Below the pieces are notes generated by a model. It did not search any database, was not told the DNA's origin, and saw only the letters and a list, made by a program, of their open reading frames with translations. Shown one piece after another: positions 42,307-63,837 of a stretch of DNA of 64,000 nt. Position numbers and translations under genes: made by a program. The DNA comes from Corticium candelabrum. Lineage: Eukaryota > Porifera > Homoscleromorpha > Homosclerophorida > Plakinidae. Where the stretch lies: contig NC_085099.1 of the NCBI RefSeq assembly GCF_963422355.1, positions 3,883,820 through 3,947,819 on the forward strand. Direction: 5' to 3'. Each line of letters starts with the position of its first letter. The first letter of the stretch is position 1.

Positions 42307-45300
42307 CTATTTAATTGATCTACAGTAAGTACAAGAAACCTCAGCTCGTTTCCAGTTGAAGGCTGCTGACTGGTATTTAATACATGTTTCATCTCGTTGT
42401 TTGGTCACCATGAGGGCAGGTATTCGTCTGGCACGCCGACCTGCACAAACAATTTTTGTTAATTTATAGATGTTTGAGATGTTTAGTTGACCTGATGGCT
42501 GAAGAATGCTGTTCATATCAATAGAATACATGTTCTGATATTTCAGTCTCTGACTACTGCTCAGAGATGACTCAAGTACCATGATAATTTTCGCCCACTG
42601 CAGATTACATGTCACGATATCATTAAAGTAGAACACATCCATACATTTACCTGCCTCCTCCACTCCATGTAGGAGCGATGTGTAATCTGAACAAAAGAAA
42701 CGGGTGTCACCAATTGGTCAACTGTGGTAATGATTAAATATGTAGAAGGCAACATGCAATGCCATCAAAACACTTTTATCTCACATTTTGGTATGTGCCT
42801 GCCATCATGGCAATCTAATGAAACAGGTGGTTATGAAGGTATGATACCAGAAATATGAAGTACTAGTACTCACTAGCATGTTAAAGAGCAACACTCCAGC
42901 AAGAATCATAAAGACCATAAATAGAATATGAACGAGGATGACATGCTTGCCCTTCTTCAGTTCAGAGTACTGAGAACACACAAACATAATTACATGTCGT
43001 GTCTATATCATTTACATGCATTGCTAACTACTGTGCGTATACTGTACGCCTCGAGCTCGATCCATTGACAACCATGTCTAATGCTGTATGTAATGTGTAA
43101 TACATTCATGTAGGTATGTCTGCACATTTGTCTATGCTTATCTCATCCGCTGGTCTGTCTGTCTGCTATCTGTCTTTCTTTCTCAACTTTAGAAGTTTCT
43201 TGAATTCTTCCTTCAGTGTATAGTTTTCAGCTGCTTGAATCACTCACCATGCAATCAGATCCACTTGGCTCTGGCAAACCTAACCTCATCCAAAGCCTTC
43301 GTCGTTCATGTGTTTTACCACATGTAAGATGGCCATTAAAGGCCTGAACACTTAATTAATTGATCTAAAAGTCTTGTAAATAACCTCTCACAAAACTATG
43401 GCAAATATGACCATTATGGAAGCTATTACATTGATAGCATCAAATTTAGTTAGCTACAGAGCCAATCAACGCAAAAATGGTCAAATACTGACTAGTTAGT
43501 CACATGACTTAATATGTGTTGACTCATCTTACACGTGGTAAACATGTGCACGAAAGAGGTCTGGAAACAAGGCTACTTTAAACTCATTATTATAGACAAA
43601 GGTTTCATAGAAACTACTCAATTTGTTCCTTGATTGTCAATTTGTCATCTGTCTAGATACCCGTCTGATTGCACACCTATCAGCTGATGAATTCTTAATT
43701 GTCTATGACATGTGAGTGAAATTTAACAATTAAAATGAAAGTTGTGTGTGCTCACTTTAAAACTGCCAAGAGTCATTTGAAAAAGAGTCATTGCACTTCC
43801 CCAAGCTGTCTCAAATGACTCGGCTCTATCTTTCAACAAAAAATGGAAAACTACATAAACGAGAGCACACATAACAAGGCAACCACAAACCAAGACAGTG
43901 AATACAGTAGACTGCACCTTGTGAAAATCCAATCAAGAAAATGACATAAATCAATACAAATCTCAGTACATCAACAAGAATCATTTCATAGATCATCACA
44001 ACAAAGGGACCCACCAGTCGAAAACCTCTGAAATTCCAGTACATTGAAATTAAAGAACCTACTTAAGCAAGAACTCCCATAGATTATTACCGGCAGTAAA
44101 ACAAAAGATAACTCCACGAGCCCACAGCCACAAGACTCAAGCACACGTCTTCTAGTGCTCGGCAGCCAGTAAGACGACCAATCACTACCAGTGAAACAAG
44201 GGAGCAGGAACACAAGAATAGCAATTTCATAGGAGCATCTCTCACCTGATACACATCATTATTGACTATAGACGTTTAGATAACCAAAAGTATAAAATTT
44301 CCATGTACAAGAGATTTCAGTCAAGCCACACAAACAACAGTTAAGAGTACTTAGTAATTTGAATTAACTCTTCATGCAGGCACATGACAATTAAGGTAGA
44401 TTACAAGATGCTCAAAAAGACATGATAAAGCAACATACCCACGCCTTGACTGCAGTAACTGGACCTGACTTGACCAGTACTCGAACTAAGTCATACGCAG
44501 TGTAACAAGCAGCTTCAATGACAGTCAAAGCTTCAAAGACAAGACGAACCTAATGTCATCAAACAGGTAAAATTTAGACCACAACCTACACACAAATTGT
44601 AACTAAATGTATAGACACAATGCATACAATGTCCTGGCCACTCTGTATAGCAAACAGATCTCCTGATCGACGTGTGTAAATGCACACGCTGAGACATAGT
44701 AAGTACAGTAGAACAAGCAAGAGACTTGTTGCAAACATCTTCTACAATAGACCATTGGTTGTAATATAAGTGGTCACAAACAAATGGTATTCTTCAACTT
44801 TTCCAAAAGTGTTCCATTTCTGCTCAAGCACTCGAGCAATAATGGTACTCTCCAACATCTCTAAATGACCATGACCAGTGCCATTCAATGTCAGTATCAG
44901 AGCAGACTGAGAATCTAATAGTTAAAATCCGTGAATTAACAAAATAAACATTTACGAACAACAAATAATTAATTAAATACTTCTCACGGTCCACACCAAA
45001 AGTTAGGTTGATGTTCATTCAATACAGCTCTCTATCTTTCAATTACTCAATTCATCTATTTGTCAATATATGCGTGTCTGCCTTAGCTTGTCATCGATAT
45101 CCATCAACCTACTACCCTCTCAGCTAGTCTGCTGACCCTGTCTGTTAGTCTGCTCATAAAACATTCAACAAGTCATCTGGTAAAAATACTCCCATCAGTC
45201 TCCCAAACACATGTACACTAACTGCTCAAATTATCACAACATTTAATCAACCATAGTGCAATAGTTTGTAATCTCCAACCTGTGTCTCCCTGTTCTGAAT

Positions 45301-45362
45301 TGATTGAATCAATACCAGTCAGATCATAACTGTTACACTCCATCTTTCCATATGTCCAGTGA

Positions 45363-45421
<59 letters not shown>

Positions 45422-47609
45422 TATAACATTAATCATAAAGTTATAAAATAAAGGTGTCCAACAACAGCAGACCTCTTTCTTCAGTTCAACAATGACATGA
45501 AACATTTTTGGTGCACCAGTTAATGCTGCTAAAATTTGAGGTGTTCGATTATACCCATTACTCTGTTCTTTAGGCTTCACAGACGATACAGAGCTCATGG
45601 AGTAGACATACATGTCCTATACATTGTCAGAACATTCTTCACATGTGGCATTCAACCAAATAATACAATTACAAATAAATTACAGGTTGTTGGTGTATGA
45701 CCATCATATGCAATGCTGTGTTTCCAAAACTATCTTTTGCATCAGGGTCAGATCCCTTTGACAGCAAATATGAATACATTTCCTTGTTACCCAAGCTAGC
45801 AGCAAACGACAGTGGGTATTCTCCATAATATTTATCGCCACAATAGTCAGTCTCATGGCTGCACATTTGATCCTGCTTGTGCAACTCTTGCTGATCAACA
45901 GGAAGGAAGAACGTCCCTCGAGCTCGATGATTGATCCATGAGCCATGCTCAATGAGAAACTTCAAAAACCCCATATCTTTATTGACAAGAGCAAAATGAA
46001 TGCAACTCTCTCCAAAATATTCTCTTCCGAGGTATATGTCATTCACTAATTGAGGATATGTTTCAATCAGGCAGCGTGCCAGGCGAGTAAACAGCAACCT
46101 ATTATGAACAAAACAGCCCCATCTAGCTCTGTCAAGTTTGATATTTTAGCAACCATAAGATATTCATAATCTATACTTCTCATGTACAAGTATACAGCAA
46201 AAGGTCTAAACCATATATGCATGTGACTACACTTACAGTGTACAGTCAACCTACCCAGTAACTCTATAAAGATAACTTCTATAACAATATTTATAATTTA
46301 CTGTTATTGCAATAGATTCCACCAAAACCAAATCATGCTGATCGATACAATAAAATCTTTGCCACTATACCGATCAATATTTTACCCCTATTTTGAAACT
46401 TACAGCTGCTATGAAGCATGCCTCGATCATTTATTATCAAAGCAGTAAAAGTGTGCATGTACTGTGAGACAATAAAAGTTTTAGGTGCATACATGCAATG
46501 AAGCTTCTGGTGTGGGGATGAGAAACGGAGAACTTCTGTTAATTATCAATAAACAACCTTGGAGAACTAGATCCATAATAATTACAGTAATCATGCTGAA
46601 CAGAGTTGTCAACTCTCCCGAATCGCGTGGGAGACTCCCGCTTGTCCGCATGTGACCCCAAATCTCCCACATGTTTGTCGTCCTCAATATTCTGGTATTG
46701 CTTTCAAGCCAGGACATAGAAATTAGAAACTATGGACGTTGCTACAATTACCAATCCAGTATCCCGTACACTTTAATTAGCACAACGGCGATGAGATGCA
46801 AACCCAGTAAAGTGTGCCACAGCCGTGGTATTCCCGTTCAGCTTGCACGTGGCAGTCCTGTTCACATGGAAAGATCCTTAATTTAGTTAATATTAATAAA
46901 AATAGGCGTTGTCTTAAACAGTCTCCTGCATTTCTGTGGATGAAATACCTCATTTGGTTGCCACAGGTTGACAAGTCTGGCTGAATTGATTAAGAGTTGT
47001 AACATAAGATATGTGTAAGATAAAATCAAATTCAGGGCAAATAGACAAAGTGTCAGAGATGGCATTACCTCTATACTGTAAAACGAGAAATTTTGGCAAC
47101 AGTTTTATTTTGGCAATTTGATAATTTAAGAGTGAATCGCTAAAATCATTTCAGTTTAGTTTCATTGCGCATGCGCACAGCTGAATGACAAAATGGCACT
47201 GTACAGATACTTTCAGCGCAAGGACTTTGAACGGCCTGCTCTTCCTACAGTCTCCATGTGTGCTTCATCCTTGCTGTCGAAAGCAGAAGTAGAGCAAGCC
47301 AATGACGGCATGTCGTCTGGAAAGATAATGTGAGAAAGCTCGTACAAACTACAACGAGTACACAGCAGAAGTAAAAGCTCAGGATGGCAAGTACACTGCG
47401 GGAAACGGGCCCACTAGGTCTTCACATTTCAAGACACAAGGTACCTCTAACCCTCCTTGAGGAAGGTTTTCAGAGAAGCGCCTGTTTCCAGAGACTACGT
47501 ATTGAATAGTACCCTTTTATTTCAAGCTGTGGATATTACTCTTGGGACGTGTCCTACAACTGTGTTTCCGTGCATCACTGCTACAGCGTATCGATTCTTG
47601 TCATTGGTC

Positions 47610-47646
<37 letters not shown>

Positions 47647-47675
47647 TCCCTCTCCCTCTCCCTCTCCCTCTCCCT

Positions 47676-47754
<79 letters not shown>

Positions 47755-48783
47755 TAGCTCTTCACCAACAGTTGGGCTCCAAATGTCATGATAATTGTGA
47801 TGCTCTCGAATGCAGCTGGGAACTTCGTAAGTCTCCAATAATTCCATGCTCCCGGTTGTACAGTATCCGTTTTCACGTGAACTACTAGCCTCACAGGGCC
47901 AGACACACATCACATGTAGCAGATGAAGTGATGTCATACGTTCACCAACTTTGCAAATTGCCAAAATATAACTCATCAAAATTTAAATATAGTCATTTTG
48001 GAAGGTTTCGCCAACTTTTTCGTCGCCAAAATTTCTTGTTGTACAGTATTACCCTTATAGCAATATCTTGGTGTTTATAAATAACAGGAATACCATTATA
48101 GGGGTAGGCTGACTGAAACTAAACTACACTGTACATTAGGTATTGCCATATGGATATGGTACTGTGTACTTGATTCATAGAGTGCTGCAGAAGGCAGAAT
48201 TCCCTAGGTTACTTCCGTTTAACGTGCCAAACTATAATTCTTATTTAGATATAATCATAATAATAATTATAATTGATCTATAGAATTCTTACTATTAAAA
48301 ACAGCTGTACCTGCTCTCTCCTGTTCCTGAATCATGGCTGTAGTTGTACTGAGTCGGCATTAGGCAACAACACACTAGCAACGGCGTCTCCAGATTGACA
48401 CCCCTTCTGTCCTCCCTCCAATATGCCATTACCCTTGCCACTGGTCTATTGGTCACACCCCGCAGTCTTGCAGGAGCTAGCAACGGGTTATCAATTCGTG
48501 TTGCAAATGGGCTGAAGTCTGGTACCTCCACCTCGTTCCCAACTAATTTGCCATTCTCCATGTACATGTTAGACGTAAATTCATCAGATTTGATGTAGTG
48601 ACTAAGACTGTTCTCGCCTTCATCCTTTAGAATGTCGACCAGTTTGCCTGACCCGTCGAAATCAACCAGATGATACATAGGAGGCCGTTCTCGGCTATAC
48701 ATGGGAATTTCTTCGGTAGGGCTCTCGTCCACAAGCAAAGTCTGCTGAGATTGGCGGGTTGAACTACTTCCGGTATCCATCAT
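42307..48783 (-). CDS. TRPV-family cation channel (Nanchung/OCR-like)
   Basis: Exon pieces read 5' to 3'. N-terminal exon (about 48310-48783): [20 protein letters not shown]. Ankyrin exon (about 45690-46097): [51 protein letters not shown] and [16 protein letters not shown], closely matching the ankyrin-repeat finger region of TRPV channels. Further ankyrin near 45480-45600. Pre-S1 and S1 around 44640-44920, S2 near 44450-44550, S3-S4 near 44050-44220. S5 exon (about 43930-44030): [20 protein letters not shown]. Pore exon (about 43750-43850): [21 protein letters not shown]6 (about 42860-42975): [15 protein letters not shown]. The C-terminus includes [15 protein letters not shown], like the TRP-box-distal region of invertebrate TRPVs. 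Expected to be a plasma- or ciliary-membrane sensory channel. Some exons may be missing from my model. Start ATG at 48783 is the first in frame. Confidence 0.85.
45367..45417. repeat. (AT)n microsatellite
   Basis: About 25 TA units in a TRPV intron, next to an ankyrin exon. Cruciform-prone. Confidence 0.95.
47074..48048. mobile_element. 975-bp TIR element with transposase N-terminus remnant
   Basis: Ends are inverted repeats of about 24 bp: TACTGTAAAACGAGAAATTT on the left; on the right, the complement of AAATTTCTTGTTGTACAGTA. Imperfect 8-bp flanks TACCTCTA and TACCCTTA could be an old target duplication. Plus-strand reading from 47193 gives [20 protein letters not shown], then across a frame change [20 protein letters not shown]. 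Both resemble the N-terminus of transposon-derived proteins common in sponges and cnidarians. The copy is broken and holds a compound CT/CA microsatellite. It lies in a TRPV intron. Confidence 0.6.
47609..47753. repeat. compound (CT)n(CCCTCT)n(CT)n(CA)n tract
   Basis: Pyrimidine tract of CT units with a CCCTCT hexamer block inside, then CT again and a CA run. Lies inside the 47074-48048 element. Confidence 0.95.
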
Positions 48784-48960
48784 GATCAGCGCGAGGAGCT
48801 GCTTCTCCAACAAATCAATCTGTGGAGTTATTTGTCCACTTCAAATCTTTGCTAGTTTTGTTTACTTTTCGAGTTGCCACCGTAACACACTCTTGCATAC
48901 ACGCACCATCACGTGACTCTAACGCATTCTTAAAAAAAGTGGTCTGGGTCTGCGAGGAAA
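48784..48960. promoter_or_regulatory. bidirectional promoter, TRPV / 147-aa gene
   Basis: 177 bp between divergent start codons, containing ATCACGTGACTC near 48908 (an E-box, CACGTG). Shared promoter inferred from geometry. Confidence 0.5.
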
Positions 48961-50300
48961 ATGGCAGCTACGGAGACGTTCAATAAAAAGTTGGAGGAAG
49001 AGAAGCGTTTCTTGAATGAGCTAAAAGAAAAGTATACTCGTCAAATGGATCGCCTAAAGGTGAGAGACGTCTTGACATTGTTACAGCAATGAACTGTGAA
49101 GAAGTGCAAGCTGCTGAATTGCTCTACTAGGAGAGTCAGCGAGATGGGTGAACAGACAGACAAATCTAAAATCTGACAGGGAGATAAATCAAGGTAGACA
49201 GACAGACAGATAATTTAGTGTTTTGTTTGATAGATAGACAAGGCTGATTGTTGTATATATTGATGTTAATTAAACTTTAAAATACAACTAGCAAATCTTC
49301 AAAAGAATACAAATTCTGAGGTATCTCAGTCCATTTTTACTTGATCTGTTCATCAATTCAGACCTAATGGATTAAAAACTGAATACTTAGCCCTATCTCT
49401 AGATCTGTCTATCTCTACTTGACCATATGTGAGGCAAGATATTTTTCATAAGATCACTTGACTGTTGCATGTCTGTAATAGAACAGAAAGACGTTGTCTC
49501 TGGACAGACTGATAGATAGACAGACAGACAGACAAACAGCTAGACAGACAGATGAGCATCTGTTCATATTAGTTAAGGTTTAGTTAATTTAAGGTTGTGT
49601 TTGCTAGTCAGAGGAGAAGACCCTTCGTCAGTTGCTCAGAAACAGTGCAATTGCCAGTACTCGCCATTCCCTCCACCACAATGAGTGTGAGAATACAAGT
49701 GATGATGTTGCTCATATTGATGAAGAGGAGTGGATCAACCAAACACCACTTGAACTGGGGCAAGGAGGCTTAACTCAACAGCAAAGTGCAATCACTATAC
49801 CTAGGTAATTGAACATGCACTGCTATCAGTTATGAATAATATTAATTGCCTCATAGATGGTTGAGACTTGGTTTCACGTATGCTACGTACTTATTTACTA
49901 GTAATGGTCACATTCTGAAAGGTTGTCAATTGAATAGAGCATGAGACATGCTCCATGTCCTGTACTGTCACATATGCAGCTTCTGTAATAACTGAAAGCT
50001 AAATGCTTTCAACAAACCCAAATGTTTTGCACAGGCTGCTGAGTTAATTAGACAGTTTTGACATCAACTCATATAAGATGCCTTGATCTTAGAACGGAAA
50101 CTAATCATGACACAGGAATGGCAAGCCCTAAGACCGATCCTACACAACTGCACAGTCAGATGGACGCAGCAAGGTGAATTTGAAGGTGGAAGAGAATGTT
50201 GCTTATTGTACTCTCCTGCCATTTCTGTTTCAGGAGTGTAGTCCATTCGATACTGCAAGATGAATTAGGTCCAGACTGGATGCATGAGGACACAAGCTAG
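48961..50300 (+). CDS. 147-aa coiled-coil protein, unknown
   Basis: Four exons in consistent phase (48961-49059, 49608-49804, 50093-50173, 50234-50300). The start ATG has a strong context (GGAAAATGGC). Residues about 5-50 form an amphipathic coiled coil (NKKLEEEKRFLNELKEKYTR). The middle is acidic and polar with HIDEEEWINQTPLELGQG. The C-terminus is a helical tag, SVVHSILQDELGPDWMHEDT. I recognise no family. The size and coiled coil suggest a subunit of a larger assembly, which is inference. Head-to-head with TRPV. Confidence 0.7.
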
Positions 50301-51023
50301 GAATAGGCATCAGTAATTCTATCCATAAAGATCGAAGTCTGAATATAATGATATAATATTAATTGCTATTGAAACTGAAGTAGTATGGGTGTATGAGTGG
50401 CAATAGTTTGGAAGTATAGGTAGACGGTATTCAAGATGACTCCACAAGACTGTCCTTCATCAAAAGCAAAGTCATGCTTCACTGAAGTGGTCGATAGCAT
50501 TAATTTGCTACTACATAATGTATTTTACTATTATTATTATTTATTATATACCTACATGTACATATACTATTACATTTATGAAACACATACATAATTGCAC
50601 CAATGCCAAAAATGCCTCTATCATGCACATGTGGTCGAGTGGGTGGGATAAAACATCAATAGCCCAGATATGAAATCTCGCTCAGATATGAAATCTCCCC
50701 CCCAAAAAATTTGGACAATATACTTTTTCAAGAAAGTGCAAAATGAATTCATACCAATATTTCATTGTAACATTACAATAATGCTAATGGACAGCAACAG
50801 TTGAAGTACTGTTGTCATTGGCGACTCGTTGCCTCAGAAAGGTGCTTACCCTCACTGGGAGCTGGTCACTCGTGCATTCCTAAACACACTGAAATAGCAA
50901 CATAAAACTATGTCGAAAATACAGAATATACCATATGATAACACCAATGATAAACAGTGTTACAAAATGCAAATATAGAATCAGAATCTAATTATCATTA
51001 CATTATTAAACAGCATTCATGAG
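50301..51023. other. convergent intergenic spacer
   Basis: Between the 3' ends of two genes. AT-rich, with a short duplicated AGATATGAAATCTC near 50668 and 50684. No gene seen. Confidence 0.5.
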
Positions 51024-54000
51024 TCACTCTTCTGCCAGCTGCCTAAATTCCTTTAGCTGATCAGCATTGAGGAAAGTAGACGGATCCTCTTTAGCTGCAC
51101 ATTTCTTGTAAAACTGAGGTGGAGAGACCGGACGACCTGCCTTGTATGACTCAAGGTATATTTTCGTATGTGCTCTGTTGGCATTAATTTCAAGTTTTCC
51201 ATCATCTATCTAGAGTTGACAAACAATAGTTTAGTAAAATCATGAAGTTAAGAAGACACAGTTGAGATTGCCAGCCATTTTGTCCAAATGCATTAGGACA
51301 AGGTACGCAAACTAAATGAGAATATATTCAAGGAACTCAATTATAGTTTGTCTCACTGTACTGATTCAATAGGACATCTCTAGTTGAAAATCACGCAAAT
51401 TAAATTCTTGTTATCACGTGACAAAACTTCAGTGCCTTTCTACTACATGATACTAGGATAGGCACAAGAGAGCTGCAACGCAGCACAACTTGGGAAGCGT
51501 CAAATTCACTGAGATTATGCAAACAATCAATAAAGGAGGGAAATATGAAATCACTAATAGCTACTGAGACTATAGTCAGTACAACTCAAAATTGCACCCA
51601 CTCACTCTAACCTACTGGATAACTAAAACTGTAATGATCTCGGCACAAATCAGAGAGTTGTGGAAGAACTGTGGATGGCAGTAGATACAGCTAAGCGTTG
51701 CATGGTTCTGGTGTTCATGCATCTGCTTGCTAATGCAGATATGTGCTTCTTGAGAGCTTACCATTTGTTGAATAAACTCAGGGTATGGAGTCACTTCTTT
51801 CTTTTCAATAATAGCATGTACCAATTGGGCTTTCATCCACTGGGAAAGAGCCATTCGACCGTGGTAGCATGCAACTACATTTTTCATGGCGTCTTGAATT
51901 TCACCTAATTGCTCCAGTGTGGCACCATCTCGAAGAGCAACCAACTGGGCAATGGTGATGCTGAGTTGAGTGTTTGCACATCCGGCACCAATACGCTCAC
52001 TGGCATGAGGGTCACCTGCACAGGTCAAGTAATCAAAATGTCAATACATCACATGTTACAATTACATAATAATTATTGAGAGAAACTGCAAGTAAATGTT
52101 TACTCAAATTCTATGTATTTGGTTGTGCTAACTTAAATTTTGAACATAATGTTATGCTAGTTACATTAAAATATAACTATTTGCATTATGTTTGTTTTTC
52201 ACAACTGTCAAGTTTATGGTCTTATTGCAAGCAAGTCAATGTCAACTTTGAATCGTGTCATATCTATATGCAAGTATTAGACCATGTCAAATACATAATC
52301 AGTCAGAGCAGAAGATGGCTTAACATGTAGTTGGTTAAGTGCCAATTTTTCTTATTAATCATCAAGGAATCCACTGCTGGAAGCAAACTCATACAGATGA
52401 CATAAAGTGCAATGAATAGTGGAGCACATCAGTATAAACAAAGACCTTATAGCAGTTGCCATAAATATAATTTCTACCAGGTTAATTAACGGGACACATT
52501 CCAGATGTGTTTCATGCTGTTGCCTGGGATTGAAAAAATGTATACGCGAAATCAAAATCTCGAAATCAGAGAAACTTAGCACGGCAATTATAGAAAGATG
52601 TGATACCATACCACACACCTATCTCTCACTGTTTGCACAGCCCAAACTGCAGTATCGTATGGCCCCAAAATTCTGTGCACTAAGGATTTAGAGATAGCAT
52701 ATTTTACAGATCCTGCACGTGGAAACGTCTGAAAATGCCTTCTGGAAAGCAAGTGTTCACAACCCATGTTCATTCGTGCACTTCAGGACAGAAACAATGG
52801 AAATATCGTATTCCACAATTGTGCGTGAGTGGAAGCAGGACTGCAAGGCAGAAGCTGTACTGCTGCAAAGAGGAGTAGTGGCTCAAGGCACGAGTCTGGC
52901 CCACCTTGCAAAAACAAAAATAAAGCGACCTACATGGTGATATGGCAGACATCAATATACGATAGTCTCAGTGAAATGAAAGATCACTGTCAGCTATTTA
53001 CTGCATCATGCCATAACTTGCAGTTTCGCCTGTTTGCATTGCAGCTGCATGCTGTGTATATTTGTATTGTGATGGAACCAGTCTTCTTCCGCCAGCTGCT
53101 TGTCAATCTGCATCTCTACATTCAGATTGTGTAAACTGAACTGCCTATCAGAACACACAGCAGTCTACTACTTGACTCACAACCTCCTGTTCCTGTCTAA
53201 AAGGGCGCATGTCTTCTAGCATGCCTATATCTGGACTGTGTCCATTTAATAATTGTCACATGTCAAGGTCAGAATTGTTACCATGTCTGCTGCATATCCT
53301 CTTTCTCTCATTTTCCCTCCCTTTCCCCTCCTACACACTTCATCAAAACATGATAAAGCAGAATTGAAAGGTGGTTCAAGGTGTCAGAGAGCCTCCATGC
53401 AACAATCACACCAGCCTTGCCATATGTAAAAGATCATCCTCATTAGAGCGTAAAAACTTTTCTAAGCTATAACCCTAATTTGAAATCTGAATGCCAAACC
53501 TTGAAAAAAGTCTAGATTAATTGTGACAGTTTCAGACTTTATATTTTCCCATGGGAAACGGAAGGTCTAACTCATGACGCATATATGCAGTAAACACACG
53601 GAGAAACAGACACCAACCGAGCCACAAGACGAAATGAAGCCTCACCGGATATCCCTGCCGCATCATAGGTTCTAATTCCAGGCAAATACACCGCGAACGT
53701 CTGCCCATTGCCATGGCTCACAGTCACGGTTCCGACAAAGTTTATTCCCCACTTCTCAACCACCTTCTCGACGAAAGTCAGAGTCACATTCCTCTTTGAA
53801 TCTGCACTCAATGTCAAAGCGACACGGACGGGCGTACTACTCTTCTCTGTCTCTCCATACTTCACTCCCATCTCAAGAAATTCAAATCGCATCTCGTGTT
53901 TATCTGCGTCGAGTGTGTAAAGATTGTCAACTACAAGCAAGAAACGTCAATTGCAATTCTGTCGCCAAAATGATTACTGTACTGTAAGTAGGCATGCCTA

Positions 54001-54146
54001 AAGCTAATTACATATATAAAGACAATTTGATGTGTAGGCTTGCCTCTCGCTTGATCAAACTTTAGCACTGAACGTAGATCTGCACCTGGCGAACCATCCG
54101 ATGCTCTTAGGTACGCTGGGAGCTTTGAGGGTACAACAAGCGTCAT
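51024..54146 (-). CDS. 275-aa protein of unknown family
   Basis: Four exons in consistent phase (54044-54146, 53646-53930, 51762-52015, 51024-51209). The first intron appears to use a GC donor (AGAG/GCAAGC). Residues 1-35 open MTLVVPSKLPAYLRASDG. Residues 35-130 look beta-rich (MRFEFLEMGVKYGETE, then VEKWGINFVGTVTVSHGNGQ). Residues 130-275 look helical (IAQLVALRDGATLEQLGEIQ, KAGRPVSPPQFYKKCAAKED, ending FRQLAEE). No signal peptide or membrane segment. I recognise no family. Intron 2 is 1.6 kb with no clear element. Confidence 0.7.
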
Positions 54147-54803
54147 TTCTGAACGATAGTGGCGCCTGCCTAGTGCATGCGCAGTAGATGTCTAAACATT
54201 CGGAGTCCCAGTGTCGTGTAGACCCATCGGCCCCGCCCATACATATGTAGTCTCGCGTATAACAGAGGGCTGGCTTGAAACGATTAGCAGTTGCATGCAA
54301 AATGTTTGATCTACTTGTGGTTGTAGTAATCGCAATAGTCATTAAAGTCCTATTAAACTTTTATGACCCTATCTAGTATTGTCATTTCCAAAATGTACAA
54401 CTCTAATTTGTCATACGTTTCTAATTAATTTGTTTGAATGGATGAAACTATGTATGGCTCTACCTAGGCCTGTTGCATCAACTTAACTTAATAGCATCAC
54501 ACAACATAAATCTATTTACGATCATAGAGAGAGTATAGACAATTTTGAGTTTGTAACAAATTAATTCCCACTTCTAATATACGTGAAAAGATGATGGACG
54601 AAAACAAACAGCTGACAGACGCACAAACAGCTGTGTTGCAATTACTCTATACTGAAGCTGACTAGTACATCATTGACATGCTCACAAGAATGGGTACACA
54701 ATACAACACACGAGCGGCAATATTTTTTCACATGTACCTAGTAATATAGTCATCACACATGTTATTCAATTAAACTCATCCGTCAACTGCCATATCAGAC
54801 ATT
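54147..54803. other. intergenic spacer
   Basis: Between the start of the 275-aa gene and the stop of the DUF4139-like gene, both minus. AT-rich; only promoter and 3' UTR sequence expected. Confidence 0.5.
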
Positions 54804-62904
<8,101 letters not shown>

Positions 62905-63301
62905 CTACAAGACACAACCCAACACAAGAAATTGTAGCACAGCATCATCATGTAGCCACACGTCATGACAACAATATCCATTTGTTGAGTTTACAAACTA
63001 AGTCATGCAAGTAGACTACATGTGTATACAAGTTCTCATCATGATGCACTTGTAAAGCAAACAGAACACAACTATACATAAAATCATAAATATACGCACT
63101 AGACACATACCAAAGACATAAACAAACTGACTAACAAACAAACAAACAAACAGATGGACATGCAGACAGACACAGCTAGTTCAGTGCTGGAACAACATAA
63201 CATTAGTCAAGTCTGTCATTGTGCTACCTCTTAAATATGTTGGTTATGCTCATTGCTCATGATGTTGAAAATAGATTTTTACAAACAGACTAAACAAAAA
63301 G
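62905..63301. other. intron or upstream region, nothing recognised
   Basis: 5' of the first DUF4139-gene exon in view. AT-rich; no further coding exon identified. Confidence 0.4.
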
Positions 63302-63358
63302 ACAAACAAACAGACAGACAGACAGACAGACACACAGACAGACACACAGACAGACAGA
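63302..63358. repeat. (GACA)n tetranucleotide repeat
   Basis: ACAG/CAGA units, including CACACAGACA variants. Confidence 0.9.
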
Positions 63359-63434
63359 AAGCGAGAAGAGAGAAAGCATGCTAAATATATAAATGAGAAG
63401 CTTCAAGAAGGAAAATCTACAAAATTGATTCCAG

Positions 63435-63638
63435 TTGTTATGGAGCATTTTTGGTAGATGGGGAGATGAAACTAGAAATTTTCTTCAACACCTAGGCAAA
63501 CGATCAGTAGATGAAGTTGGCAGACCTAGCATTGGAAAGTTCCCAGATTTTTGGAGGAAGAGATTTTCGATACAACTGCAGAAATGTAATGCAAAAGTTA
63601 TTATAAGAAACTGTCATCGCTCGAGGCTGAAGATGTGA
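63435..63638 (+). pseudogene. LINE reverse-transcriptase C-terminal remnant
   Basis: A 67-codon frame containing IFGRWGDETRNFLQHLGKR, FPDFWRKRFSIQLQKCNAK and VIIRNC. It resembles the C-terminal tail seen after the RT domain in several non-LTR elements (FG-WG--a---l, then a basic F--R---L). It is followed about 200 bp on by a (GACA)n tail, as expected for a 5'-truncated LINE copy. Confidence 0.5.
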
Positions 63639-63837
63639 GTGCTGAACCATTCAGCAACCAGTTTTTCAGTCATTGACTATAGGACTTTAGTTTTTAGTCT
63701 AGGTTACATTTCTTTAGTGGTTGCGTTTTATTTTGGCTTTAGATCGTATTGTTTTTAGATTACTTATTAGTTGTGGACTCGTAAATTTGTACTTTAGCAG
63801 CAATGTTTGATACTTTGATGTTAGAAAATATATAAAA

